DNA from: Spinacia oleracea
Taxonomy: Eukaryota > Streptophyta > Magnoliopsida > Caryophyllales > Amaranthaceae
Assembly: GCF_020520425.1 (NCBI RefSeq)
Contig: NC_079490.1
Span: 2,170,001-2,234,000 of the forward strand
Direction of reading: 5' to 3'
Length of the DNA: 64,000 nt
Shown here: piece by piece, positions 10,982-22,920 of the stretch
Numbering within the stretch: the stretch's first letter is position 1
Layout: each line of letters begins with the position of its first letter
Position numbers and translations under genes: made by a program
The notes under the pieces: model-generated
Seen by the model: only the letters and a program-made list of their open reading frames with translations
Database searches by the model: none
What the model was told of the DNA's origin: nothing

Positions 10982-13489
10982 GAACCCGTTTCAGGTTAAT
11001 TGTAGAAGAAACTGTAAAAACTTGTTAGCTTAATGAACATGAAATGACATGATAGTGTTAGATGCAAGCCATTTGTTTGAGGTGACCGATTCATTAACCT
11101 TATTGATCATCTCTTTTAGGTGGGTGTTTGCTGGTTAGGTTAATAGATCTTGTTCATTTGTATTATATCTGATGTTAGGTTTTCGATCTTCTGCTGTATG
11201 TACTCGAGGTAGCCACATCGTGTAATGTGTAACGCTTTAGTACCTCGAATTACTTTCAGGAATTTAAATGATACTCTCTTCTGATTAATTCTTCCCTTTC
11301 CAAGCAAGTGATGCCTGGACTTACTATTTTCATCTGTATTATGTCAAAGTGTATTATGTCAAAGAGGAAGTAGGGCCAACTTTTATGGTGGTTGTTTACT
11401 AGAAGTGTAAATTCATTAGAAAAATGAGAGTTTGTTTTGGAAATGGAACAATATTTCTAGGGTATGGACAACAATCTGTTTTGTGTGACTCAAGAAGAAC
11501 TGTGTAGGATATGGATGAGATGGTTAGACATTTTGGATAATTTGGAAATTTTCGGACTCGGAAGATTAGTGGTCCGGATGCTTCGGATACACCTCATGGA
11601 TCCGATGGCATATTAGGTGGTTATAAGTTATAACTACCTATTAACTGATTTTCTTATAAAAGTGCATGTTGTTTAATCAAGGTCATTATGTGCCTTTAAG
11701 TGATCAACTGTTGGATGTTTATGATTCCAAACTTCCTTATATGACCATCGAAAAAATTCCTGAAAGTTTAAGGTTTTTCCGAGATCGAGTCCCGAAATCT
11801 CCAAATTTGGTCCTAAATGGTGCATTTTACCTTCATCTTTGGATAATTTGGACACTTTTGGATTCTTAGGGATTTTGAAAGCATGTTGATTATTGGATGG
11901 TTAGAACATTCTAGTTTTACTCAAAGAAATTGACAAACATTATCTCAATTATTTCATGTTTGGAGAATGTAAGCAAAAAGATTCTCAATTGCGTCATCCA
12001 ACCAACTACGGTTTCGTTTGATTCACCTGAATTTTACTTATCTGGTTGATCTGAACTTATCTTATCTTACAGTTATACGGAATATTATCATATCTTATCT
12101 TAATTTAAACTTATTATCCTCTTATTTTATCTTTTAAGCCTACCATAATAGATTCAATAAAGTCAAACATTAGATTCTTTGAATCAATAAACGTGACAAA
12201 CTCAAGATTCCAATTCATATGGGACCCGCACTATGATCATCATCTCACAACCGTTGGATGAAGACTCCACCCTCATTTGATTGTGACTTATTAACAAACC
12301 AATCAATCGATCAATCAATGATTCTAACTCATTAAAAACATCCATTTATTATTGATGACAATTTGTACCTCAAGATTAGCCCTTCACATAATTATAATTT
12401 TCTTTAGGTGATAGTTTAACTAAGGTGATACTTACAAATGCACAATATGCCAACATGGTCCAAAATTCATTGGCCTTGAAATACGAGTAGTGGTTTATGA
12501 CAGACAATTTACACCTTACATAAGCAAGTTGAGCAATGACACACGCTACGACATATGTGAGCGTGTCTAGTCACACATGCATCTAACGTGTCGGTGCACG
12601 ATGTGCTAGATACACATACCTGCATGTAAGCCACCAACGTGTATCAAATTAGATTTACTACCCACCGAACCGAATCAAATCGAACCGAACTGAACCGATC
12701 TAAACCGAATCGGGTGCATGAAGTATAAGAATTGGACTACAAACTCATCTAAATATTTTGAAACATAACATGTCTAGTTCAAGATTGGGACCCAGAAGAT
12801 AGAGCCCCCTTGCTTTGTACAAGTGATGGATGTTATTCCAAAAGACCAACTTGCTTTATGCAAAGGAGGTGGGAATAATATAATGCTTCAACAATAATAC
12901 TCTAATCAGTTTGAGTAATCATACTCTTATAAAGTCATTACATTAGGTAAGGGAAAAAGAAGCTGCAATTTACCTTTAAAAAGATCTCTAAAGCAATGAC
13001 ACATGACTTTCATAAATTATTATATTTCTTTAAAGGGATCTAACTCGTTAACAAATGTTGGATTGACCCACGTGAAATTCTTATCCAGTAGAACAGTTCA
13101 TCTTACCTATTACCTATAATATGTCATCAATCACGTAATAACGTTCTTCGACTTTTCAAAATAGCATACATATGACTATTATTTCCGAACAAAAGTGGTG
13201 AATGTTATCTTATGAATTAAGTCACTAATCACCAACTTTCTCTAGCAATTATACTTCATATAACTAGATTTTGAGGACCCTTTTTTTTTTCTTCTGATAA
13301 TCAGCAAACCCCACCTTAAAGTCACCCTTAAACTTCCATTCTTATGGTCCCCCATAAAATTATATATAATCATATCTTCACTAAATGAACAAGTCATGAA
13401 ACTTACATATATATATAAACTTTCAAAAAATTCAGCATGGACCATTTCTTCTAGGGACATCCCCATATCATATGGGTCACCCTTCCTTA
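10982..13489. other. Intergenic DNA between TFIIB and the propeller gene
   Basis: No gene recognised. 10982-11280 is the probable TFIIB 3' UTR and flank. 12005-12130 has an (ACTTATCTTATCTTA)-like AT-rich repeat resembling the ends of the MITE at 10640. 12660-12715 is a short CCGAAC-type repeat. Confidence 0.5.
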
Positions 13490-13930
13490 ACCATAAGAAC
13501 AACCAACTATCCAAACACCTATCTTTCTGTCACAAAAATATCCTTTCTTTTTAAGGATAATCTTGGTCTGTTAGGTTTTTTTTCCTGTTTTCTGAATGTT
13601 TATGCATAATTATTTAACCATAAGAACAACCAACAATCCAAATACCTTTCTGTCACAAAAACATTCTTTCTTTTCTAGGATAATCTTGGTTTTAGAATCC
13701 AACCTTCAAACATTCGAACGGTGACAGTTGGTCAACTAGATTATTTTTTTCCTGTTTTCTGAATGTTTATGCATAATCATTTAACCACAGAACAACCAAC
13801 AATCCAAATACCTGTCTATCACAAAAACATCCTTTCTTTTGTAGGTGTTAGAATCCAACCTTCAAACATTCGAACCATGACAGTTGTTCTGCTAAATTTT
13901 TCCCCTGTTTTCTAAATGTTTATGCAGAAT
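13490..13930 (+). promoter_or_regulatory. Three tandem copies of a sequence just upstream of the propeller gene start
   Basis: Three diverged units (about 13490-13616, 13617-13787, 13788-13930). Each contains ACAACCAAC..TCCAAA, CTGTCACAAAAA or CTATCACAAAAA and CCTGTTTTCT(G/A)AATGTTTATGCA. The last unit runs into the ATG at 13935. Units 2 and 3 also share a block with AATCCAACCTTCAAACATTC. It occupies the 5' UTR/proximal promoter position; regulatory function is inferred from location only. Confidence 0.6.
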
Positions 13931-13934
13931 TATC

Positions 13935-16900
13935 ATGTCAGAAACATACTTACTGTCAATTATCTTAGTTATCAGCTTATCATTAACTTGGTTTGCTGCT
14001 TTTGGGTCTGTCACAAAAACCCCTCCAAACCCAAAAATCAACCAATATTTTCGGTTTGATAAAAAATCAGACAGTTGGATACCTGTCAAACTGCCTTATA
14101 ATCTAGTTACCTGTAACAATGGTAACTGTACTGTTGTAGGCTCTATCAACCAATCCCCTGAAAAAGGAGATAAAACAACAAGGTTAAAAGCTAATAAGGA
14201 GACTTACAGAAGGATTTTACCTTTGAGGAAGCGCGTTTCTTTGACAAAAATGTCTGATTCATCAATTTGGATTACTGGTGAAAGTGGTTCAATTTATGAG
14301 AGATTCTGGAATGGTGTTCAATGGGTGATTGCTCCTCATGATTTGCCTGTTTCTGTGGATCCTGCAATATCTGTTTTCTTTGTAAATCAGAGTATTCTTG
14401 CTCTTTCTGAAGCTGGATTTCTCTATCAGGTAAAGTTTTGTGAGTATAAAAGAAGAGTTAGGGTAGATTTTTTGACAGGTAGGTGACAATCACAATTCAC
14501 AAATATGAAAAGACTGCAGTGGTCTTACTTTTCCCTCTAAAAGACTGCAATATCCTTACTTTTATCAGGTAGTTCAGTTAAAGATGTCCGGGTCGGGCTT
14601 CAGACCCAGCACATGGGCCGTGGGCCTAAACGGGTTGGCTCATGCCAGGCCCACTATGCATCGTGTCGGGACGGGTTGAAAAGTTCAAAACGGGGCCTAG
14701 GCCCACGGGCTGCCGGGCCGGGTTGTCATGCCTAAGCCTACTTTTACTAAATTTAGCATGTCTTGTCGTGCTATTTCCAATAAAATGCGGCCAGGCACGG
14801 CCCAAGACTTCGTGCTCGTGTCAGGTCGTGCTTTTTTCGAGTGCGGGCCAGGCCGGGCCTTTTTTTTTCGTGCCAGGTGGGGCCTCGGGCCGGACCACAG
14901 CCATCTTACTTGGACTTGGGTATTGGTGTCGAAGTACGGTACGTGTAAAAGTGTCGTAGTCGACTATTTAATGAAAATTTTCTTGCTTTTAGTCTAAAAT
15001 GAAGTTCCCAAGGTCCACATCCATGTTGGATTATCAGGGATCCAACACGGGTACTTGAGGAGTTGAGGTTGAATAAAGAGTCAAATTAACAAAGTCTCAG
15101 AGTTTTAAGGGTTTTCCAGCATTCAGTGTCATATATAGTGTTAATGAGTTCCTTCTCTTTTTTCCAGATGCAGCTGATTGAAAACTCACAACTGGTTTGG
15201 ACAAAGCTTCAACCTTCAGTTCATCAAAATTTAGGAGAAGAAAGAGAGCTAAACATGATCAAGTCTGGAGTTGTTACAAAAGATGGGGAGTGAGTAATTG
15301 GATTACCTTATTTGCCAAAACTGTTTTGAGGCATAACAACTTTCCATAATCAGAAAGACTGACAAAATTTGCCCATAATTCAGGAGAATTTACTTCTGCA
15401 CAAAGAATGGATCACTGTTAGAACTTGTTGAAGCCGAACCTGCAAGGTACGCCTCACACGTTTGTGATTGATTTGTTACATTTGCATCCCTGTAAACCTC
15501 ATCTGTACAAAGAATGAACCAGTGTGGTTTCAGCATTCAGAATTCTGTAAATTTTGCTTGAATTTCCAGTTCAAAGGACAGATGTTTACTAAAACTGATG
15601 TTGAATTGTCAGTGATGAGGTTTACATGTTCTGTATTGTGAACACAAACAGGTGGGTTAATCATGGGCAGCCTCCAGGTGCAGATGTTGCAGCAATAGCC
15701 GATGTTGGTACAATAAGATCAAACCTTGTCTTCACAATCAGGTGCAAAAAACATTCTCTGTTTCTCCAACAACTGCATATATAGTTGAGACTTGTGAATA
15801 TCATTATGCTTTAGTTAGACCTGATCAAAAGATGGGCCTATGTCGGGCCGGGCCAAGATTCGTGTCGATTTTTGTGTCCAGGTCTGGGCCAAATTTATAG
15901 CTAAAAGCGTGGTTTTACGTTGACCAAAGCCTGTCAAATGTTTCAAAATTTCGGGGTGGGCCAAACCCGAAAATCGGGCCTAAAAATTCTACCCAAACCT
16001 GCAAAAAACCGGGCCGGGCTCATGTTGATCAAGTCTATGCTTAGTACATGGGTTCATATGAAAATTTTAAACCATAGTTCGGCAGGAGACCTTTACGAGC
16101 ATGACAAAAATTCAAAACCGCCATGGAAGAAGCATATATGGAGAAGAGAAGGTTCAGCAGAGGAAGCTTCCTTGCTACCTTCAAGAGGTTGCAGTGGTCA
16201 TGGACTAGCAGGAGCTTCTTCAATATCACTGTTTCTGCTAAACAAGGTGTAGTATCATCCTCGGAACTCCAGCTTTTCTCACTTTTAGACTCCGTTTGGT
16301 TTAGTGAAGAACGTTTTCAGTGAAAAAAAAAATTCCATGGAAAACATTTTCCAAGGAAAAACACCATTTCCGTCCTAATTTTCCTTTGTTTGATTCCTTA
16401 TAAGAAAAAAAAAAGGGGGATGGGGGGGGGGGGGGGGGGGGGGAAATGAGAGAAGATTGACGGGAAGGAGGAGGTAAGGAAAAAGGTGGAAAGTGAAAAA
16501 GTTATTTCTCTTCACTTCTAGGCTCCGTTTAGTTTGGCGTAAAACATTTTCAGTGAAAAATAATTTTCCATGGAAAATTTTAAAATATAATTCGTCCTAA
16601 TTTTCCTTTGTTTGATTCCTTATAAGAAAAGTAATAAGAAAAAGGGAAATGAGAGAAGATTGATGGGAAGAAGGAAGAAAGTAAGGGTAAAAAATGGAAA
16701 AGTGGAAAAGTGGTTTCCTTCCTTTCAAATGGTAAAGGTTTTTCCACCTTTGAGGGAGTTATGGTAAATTGTTTTCCATCCCTAAGCCAAACTAAACAAG
16801 GTAAAATAATTAAAAAGGGAAAATTTGTTTTCTGTTAAAACGTTTTACACCAAACAAAACGGAGCCTTACTATTCCTTTTTAACCTTATATACATGCAGG

Positions 16901-19900
16901 TGGGTGAGCTGGTTGAGAGGAGATTGAACCAGAGAAAGTGGAAATGGATATTACATGGTAATCCAGAAGATGAACTTCTGACATCAATCACACCAGTTTC
17001 AGAAGATGAATCCAATGAGAAGTATTCAGTGTTTCTGACAACAGCATCGGGGTCAATACTGGAGTATCAAATAGCAAAACAAACAGGTAAACAATCAGGA
17101 AATACAGAACAGCTCTCTTGAATAAGATAATGCAACAGCATTTTAGGCCATGTTTGTTTGAGATGTAGCATGAAAGAGAGGATTAATAACAAAGGTGTAC
17201 TGTAAATATGAAAGAGATCGGTAATGGTGAAAAGCTGATGTAACACACCCTCCGTCCAGAATTAATCGTCACATAGTCCAAACCCCTCAAAATCAAGGAT
17301 ATGACATTTTTCAAAATGCCCTTTATTGAAGTGTAGCATGAAAGAGATCAGTTTTGGTGAAAATCTGATAAAACACTCCCTTTGTCCAGAATTAATTGTC
17401 AATAGTCCCAACCCCTCATAATGAAGGATATGACATTTTTTTTTAAATGCCCTTTATTATTGGGTCATTCATCCTTCCAACCTTCGCCATCAATTATTAA
17501 ATAGTGGCATGTTGGGAAATCTAATCATAAACCATCGGTGTATATATCATAAACGAGTATGTGTGACATTTAATGCTGGACAAAGGGTGAAGATGTGAAG
17601 TTCCATGGACTGTCTAGGGGGCTTGTACAAGAGATATGTGTCCAAAACCATTATGCACTTATCGGGTCTTAAACCTCCAAATAGTAGACCTGGTCACCTA
17701 CAGCCCGACCCAGACCAAAAAAGTGCGGGTTTGGGTAGCCTATATAAAATTTTTAGACCAAAACCCAATCCAGGCCCGGAGAGCCTGTACCAAATTTATG
17801 GGGTTGGGCATGATTTTTGTGTGTGTGAAGCCCAGCCCGGCCCGAATTTGATCACCTCTACCTCCAATACACCTAAAAAAGGAAACTGATGTTTATATTT
17901 GTGATTTGTATGCTGATAGGAGTGGCTCAAGAAAACCAGCTAGAAGAGCCATGGGTAAACCATATGCATCCACCCCATGCAAAGGTAGCAAGAGGTGTAG
18001 CAGGGATACCATACCAATTTGGGAGGACCCTTTTCCCACTAGATGACGGCAGGATAGCAGAACTTCATCTATCAGGTTTAGGGGGTGAAAAATCAGGACC
18101 AGATCATCATCATCAACTAAGTATCAGAAAAAGAAGTCCATCTAAGTATGTTTGGTCAATATTAGATGCCCCTGAAACTGAAGGATGGAATGCAGAGTAC
18201 TGTTCAGAGGAACGTGGGCCCACCAACTGCGTAATGGGTGTGAAAGAATATGAAACAGAAGATTTCACAAACACGAGAAGTATGACAAGAAGAAGGCGAA
18301 AGGGAATACAGCAGAATTACTTGATCCCTGGAATTTCTGACATCAAACTTGAAAAATCAGTGGAAGAAGAACAGAAAATGGAAGAGAATTGGGTGAATGT
18401 AAACTTTGGGATGAGAGTTATACAAGGAGGTAGATCATTTTTTCTGGTGTCAAATACGGGTTTGACTTATGAATATCTTTACAATGACAATGTAGGGTTG
18501 TGGCTGAAACATGATCACTTAACAGTTATGAGTGGTGCAGTTGGGAGTTATAATGGGAGTTTGTTTTTGGTTAATATTGATGGTACTTTGTTAATTAGAG
18601 AGAGAAGCAACAATGAGTTGCAGTGGATAAATTGTACTGCTATGAAGAAAGGGAAAGAAATAATTGGTGGCCCTCCATGGGATAGGATTCATGGTATAGG
18701 AAAGAAAATCACAGTAAATGATGCAATTTATTTCGTAAGCAAGAACGGAAGACTTCTGCAGTTTACTGTAAGTTGTGAAACACCGAAAAATTCAAATTAC
18801 TTAAGTTTGCTAAAATGAATTTTCCAATTGAAAACAAACAAATTTTTTTTAGTTCTTCCCATCAAGGATTTAGCTAAAATGATCTTTCTGCTTTCCCTTT
18901 TGAATAAAATATAAAACCTGCACTAGTGTTCACAACAACTAGGACAACTACTTACTTCTCTGTCAAGAAATAATATTCATATACTCTCAGGATTTAGGAT
19001 TTAGGATTTAGGATTTCGGAAAATGAATATCCTCTCATTATGCATTCAAAGAATAGTTTTCCGATATTTTACCACAATGGAGTTGATCCAATATTTCTCT
19101 TCTTGCGTTTTGCAAACCTTTTTCGTTGAACTTTTTCGTTAGTTTCCCCCACAAAACTTTCTAACCTCTCCGTCTTTTCTTGGCTCCCTTTTATATGATT
19201 TTTTCAAGTGTACTTATGTTATTTATTTGTCCTTATTTCTTTTTCGTTTTTAACTTTACTTATTTTTCTTATCCCTTAAGCTATCTTTCTTAAATATTTT
19301 TTCTTTACTTTCATTAATTCCACTTTCTCCCTCTTCCTTGTTTATTCTTTTAACTTCCCGCTCCAATTTCTTGTTTGATTGGTCACAATGACGATCTCCT
19401 ATGTCGATTCACTTTAGCCGGCCCCAAATCATTTTTGGGACTAAGGCTTTGTGTTATTGTTGTTGTTGGAGTTGATACACTGGACTAACATAAGACACTG
19501 TTGTCTAGGTTGCTCTCAGGAATTTCAAATGGAAAGACTGCAAAAACCCTAAAAATACAGAGATTGCAACAATAGTAGACCAGGAAGTATGTAGGGATAA
19601 GATAGTTTTTGTTATCGGAAGGAACGGACGATTGTATCAATATAATGGATTGTCTGGATTATGGCATGAACATCACCAATCTCAACACTTAGTTCTCTCA
19701 ATATTACCTGGGACAGCTATGAGGCTATCAGCAGTATCTTTGGAAAGCTCTTTGTTCATGATTTCAGGAGATGGTGGACTAATTGAATATCACTGGAACT
19801 CACTTGATGGATGGATATGGGTCGAACACGGCACACCGAATGGGGTGAGAATAGCTGGAGCTCCAGGCCCAAGTTTTGCGGGTCATCAGTTGTTCTTAGT

Positions 19901-20920
19901 TGGGTCAGACGGGAAGGTTTACCTAAGGCACTTCGACCAAGGAGAGTGGAAGTGGAGAGACTGTGGATTTCCAGATTTAGAAAGTATGTCAGTTGAGCAA
20001 GAAAGAGAGGAAAAGCTGAAGAATCGGAACGAAGAAAGCATGTGTGTGAATACTGATAGTCTGGATAATGCAGAAGAGGCTAAACTAAGGAATACTAACA
20101 AAATATGTGATCCTAAGGTGAGTTTTAGATGTGTTTAATAAGGTGTCAGGGTATCATTTGGTTCATATGGGAAGTAGAATTTCCCATGAAATGCAAATTC
20201 ATAGGAAATGAGTTCCTTAATTAAATTTAGGGGACCTTCCTAAAGTTGTTTGGTTAATAATGTGGGAAGTAACTTCCCATGGAAATTTCTACTCACCTAG
20301 GGGGACTAGGTAAGCAAATTCCCCTATTTTGTGGAAGTTGAAATTCCTGGGAAGTTTCACTTCCCCCATTTCATCAAAAAAATGTCAACCAAACAACTCA
20401 CGAACTTTGCAATTCCCAAGAACTTTAACTTCCCATATTTTTGTACGCCAACCAAACAACACCTAAGTCTACTACATGGTTAATTGACATATGTGAGCTG
20501 TCTGCTCATACACAGGTAGCACCTACACGGGCAATTCATTCAGCGGAAAATAAAGTAATATTTGAGCTCAGGGATGGCAGAGTAAGCATTCCATCACAAA
20601 AAGATCATTTCTATACTTAGAAATTTATCCAATATAATTGCTAATCCAACACAAGTCAGTATTCACTATTCAGTTTAAAGCAGAAAATTCAATGGTTTCC
20701 ATTGTATAAGAAAATTTTTGGTGCATGTGCAACATATTTGAATCTCATATATAGAAGAATGTTTGCACACTAACAATCATAGCTAAATGCAAACCTTGTC
20801 ATATGACAGCTGGCAGAGATGCAACGAGTTGAGGACTCCGGTTGGATATGGTCAAAGATCATTGCAACTCCCACGAGCCTATGTATGGCAAATTTCTGGG
20901 GGGCTGCTGCTGCATCATGA
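13935..20920 (+). CDS. Secreted multi-repeat beta-propeller-like protein, ten exons
   Basis: Proposed exons: 13935-14429, 15168-15289, 15384-15446, 15652-15741, 16078-16246, 16900-17086, 17920-18767, 19509-20117, 20516-20581, 20810-20920; all GT-AG with matching phases, 919 residues. A hydrophobic N-terminus (LLSIILVISLSLTWFAAFG) looks like a signal peptide or anchor. The remainder is about a dozen units of roughly 50 residues with the theme hydrophobic strand, (D/N/S)G-x-hydrophobic-x-E, then W-x-W..HG.P; examples are SIWITGESGSIYERFW, IYFCTKNGSLLELV, LFLVGSDGKVYLRHF and WIWVEHGTPNGVRIAGAP. This spacing suggests one or two lectin-like beta-propellers, by inference. I do not know its function. 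A basic linker (SMTRRRRKGIQQNY) and an acidic segment interrupt the units. Introns are full of transposons. Two broken downstream copies exist (22041-22920 and 25293-28290). Confidence 0.75.
14581..14908. repeat. GC-rich element, ..GACCACAGCCATCTTA end, in propeller intron 1
   Basis: About 330 bp of GGGCCGGG, CGTGCC and GGCCCA words ending CGGACCACAGCCATCTTA. The same terminus occurs at 36341-36352, and a related CCATCTTTAT in the repeat at 3500-3958. The left side starts AAGATGTCCGGGTCGGGC, a loose inverted match to the right end. Confidence 0.6.
15816..16037. repeat. GC-rich element with TAGACCTGATCAA inverted ends in propeller intron 4
   Basis: 222 bp. It opens TAGACCTGATCAA (15816-15828) and closes TTGATCAAGTCTA (16025-16037), inverted repeats with one mismatch. 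The interior carries GTCGGGCCGGGCC and ACCGGGCCGGGCTC. It ends 40 bp before exon 5. Confidence 0.75.
16287..16866. mobile_element. hAT-like MITE (16521-16866) beside a partial direct copy (16287-16500)
   Basis: The complete element starts GGCTCCGTTTAGTTTGGCG and ends CCAAACAAAACGGAGCC; inside the ends AAAACATTTTC mirrors AAAACGTTTT. The partial copy starts ACTCCGTTTGGTTTAGTG and shares AATTTTCCATGG-like and TTTGTTTGATTCCTTATAAG blocks. A run of 22 G (16422-16443) lies in the partial copy. Confidence 0.7.
17210..17470. repeat. Tandem repeat (about 125 bp, two copies) in propeller intron 6
   Basis: Both units contain CCAGAATTAAT(C/T)GTCA, CCCCTCA(A/T)AAT..AAGGATATGACATTTTT and ATGCCCTTTATT. 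The homologous region of the later duplicate (24390-24810) has three units. Confidence 0.75.
17685..17860. repeat. GC-rich TAGACC element in propeller intron 6
   Basis: Starts TAGACCTGGTCACC and ends TTGATCACCTCTA. The interior has CCCGACCCAGACC and CAGCCCGGCCCG. A paralogous copy sits at 25040-25232 in the duplicated segment. Confidence 0.6.
19091..19467. mobile_element. SINE-like insertion with (TTG)n tail in propeller intron 7
   Basis: A 377-bp insert flanked by 12-bp direct repeats GGAGTTGAT(C/A)CA at 19079-19090 and 19468-19479. The 3' part (GCCGGCCCCAAATC, TTGGGACTAAGGCTTTG, then TTGTTGTTG) resembles the 3' region of plant Au SINEs, from memory. The 5' part is pyrimidine-rich and not recognised. 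The duplicate copy at about 26870 lacks it. Confidence 0.65.
20138..20468. mobile_element. MITE in propeller intron 8
   Basis: About 330 bp. The left end AGGTGTCAGGGTATCATTTG and the right end CCAAACAACACCT are inverted, with GGGAAGTAGAATTTCCC and GAACTTTAACTTCCCA inside. A paralogous copy is at 27528-27830. The middle duplicate (at 22138) has no such element. Confidence 0.7.
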
Positions 20921-21925
20921 AGCTGGAGAATACAGACATAAAAGCACTTTAAAGACTGTTACAAGCATAATACTTCGTATTACAGAAAGCTCAATAGCTA
21001 GGAGATACTGAAACATACCATACTGTACATAGTAAAGCAATGACATCGAGCCTTCTTCCTTCGATTTAGCAGGACAAGATGGAGCTTAGAAGCATGAGCA
21101 ACTAAGCGCGTAGTAACATACAGTTATCTCCAATGTACTCTGTATACTGTACAGTAACATACAAGGATAGATAGAACTATAAAAAAATATTATTATAGTT
21201 AACCTGTAACCAAAAGTATTTCTGATATTAAAAGCAGTAATTTCAATGTTCAGATAAATGAACTTGTGGGTTCAGTACTTCAGTTCAGTCAGATAAATAC
21301 AGAAGCGTACTGATGTATTAGTACTATTATATGCAATCAACTACACATGTACATTATTGTGCATATGTCATTACCATTTGTCTGTTTAGGTGTTGATTGA
21401 GAATTTTGGTAGTTTTATCCATTCTGGTTCCAAGTTTTCAGTAGCCAAATGACAGTTTAAAGGTAATAGATATGGAGTACTTCACAGTACTACAATAGCC
21501 AAACTGTGTTGTATTAGCCAAGCTTGTGCCTCAGGGAGTAGACCGAACAACTTGCTGAAAGTATTTGATGAAACACCAAACAGCCTACTGAAAGTTTTCG
21601 AAGCAAAACCAAAAAACCTAAATAAGCAAATCAAAACGAAAAGGAAAAGCCTAATGTGGCTTGATATTGTTGATACCTTGAAACAAGAATTCAAAACCCT
21701 GAATCAACGCGAAAGGGAATAAAACAGTAACTAGTAGTCCTCAATTATTTATCTGGACTTGAAACATAAAGAATGGCTCTTTATATATAAAAGACCAAAT
21801 CCAGCAAGCATATAACAAAACTGCAAGATGAGAAGGTTTCTCTTAAATCAACATAGACATTACTACTTAAACCAAAACACCAATATTAAACCTATTAACT
21901 CAATGACCTAAAAAATCAAGAAGCT
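20921..21925. other. 3' flank between the propeller gene and the first PPR fragment
   Basis: Non-coding. It is repeated with small changes at 22970-23900 and 28291-29277. It includes the probable 3' UTRs of both convergent genes. Confidence 0.7.
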
Positions 21926-22037
21926 ACTAACTCTTGCTTCTTCACTTTCTTAGTACTGTTAATTTTATCGCCAGTCAGCAATCTTGACAAAGTATCAGCT
22001 TGCTTCGTATTTCCCTCTTCGTTCAGGGTCTTGATTA
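21926..22037 (-). pseudogene. PPR gene 3' end fragment, copy A
   Basis: About 110 bp matching the last codons of the intact PPR gene (compare 29282-29394: stop region, GTATCAGCTTGCTT, TTCGTTCAGGGTCTTGATTA). It stops abruptly at about 22037, where the sequence switches to propeller exon 8. This is a duplication breakpoint. Confidence 0.85.
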
Positions 22038-22040
22038 AAC

Positions 22041-22920
22041 ATCTGTCTCAATACTGCTAGTCTGGATAATGCAGAAGAGGCTAACTAAGAAAGACTAACA
22101 AAATCTGTGATCCTAAGGTGAGTTTCAGATGTGTTTAATAACTCTACTACATGGTTCACTAAAAAATTATGCATTATTAGAGACTGATTTTGAGACGGAT
22201 ACTATAAAAGTATAAACATCTCAAACTTGAGACGGGTTAGTAAAGTTGTCTCTAAATTAAAATTGAGATGGAATTGTGTGCATTGTTTCAAAAATTCCGC
22301 CTCAAATTTGAAATAGATTTGCCAATCCCGTCTCAAAAATTATGAGACGCCCTATTTCTGTCTCAAATCCGTCACTAATCATCGATTTGAGACGAATTTG
22401 GACTATTTAGAGACAAAATTCTTCATCTCTATAAAATGATTATTTTGTAGTGGTTAACTGGTTGTACCAGTTTGAACTGCAGCGATTAACTGATATGTGA
22501 GCCATCTGCTCTTACACAGGTAGCACCCACACGGGCAATTCAGTCAGCGGAAAATAAAGTAATATTTGAGCTCAGAGATGGCAGAGTAAGCATTCCATCA
22601 CAAAAGGACCATTTCCTTACTTAGAAATTTATCCAATATAATTGCTAAAAACGAACACAACTCAGTATTCAGTTTATAGCAGAAAATCCAATGGTTTCCA
22701 TTGTAAAAGGAGACAACATATTTGAATCTCATAGAAGAATGTTTGCACACTAACACAATCATAGCTAAATGCTCACCTTGTCATATGACAGTTGGCAGAG
22801 ATGCAACGAGTTTAGGACTACGACTGGATATGGTCAAAGATCATTGCAACTCCCACAAACCTATGTATGGCACATTTCTGGGCTGCTGCTGCATCATGAA
22901 GCTGAGAATACAGACATAAA
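22041..22920 (+). pseudogene. Propeller gene 3' fragment, copy B
   Basis: Contains the tail of exon 8 (22041-22117, with an indel relative to 20051-20117), exon 9 (22520-22585) and exon 10 (from about 22794). Exon 10 has GTTTAG where the intact gene has GTTGAG, an early stop. A CACTA MITE sits in the intron between exons 8 and 9. No promoter or 5' exons. Confidence 0.85.
22157..22452. mobile_element. CACTA-type non-autonomous element (296 bp)
   Basis: Starts CACTAAAAAATTATGCATTA and ends TAAAATGATTATTTTGTAGTG; the ends are inverted CACTA termini. A 3-bp GTT lies on each side (22154-22156, 22453-22455). The paralogous segments at 20476-20485 and 27833-27842 read CATGGTTA without it, giving an empty site. 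Confidence 0.88.

Noticed and set aside
14642-14997. Two overlapping open frames rich in Arg/Gly/Pro
   Set aside because: They lie in the GC-rich repeat within propeller intron 1, with no protein likeness.
18989-19015. GATTTAGGATTTAGG tandem, telomere-like
   Set aside because: Only four imperfect TTTAGGA units in an intron; not TTTAGGG and too short for an interstitial telomere.
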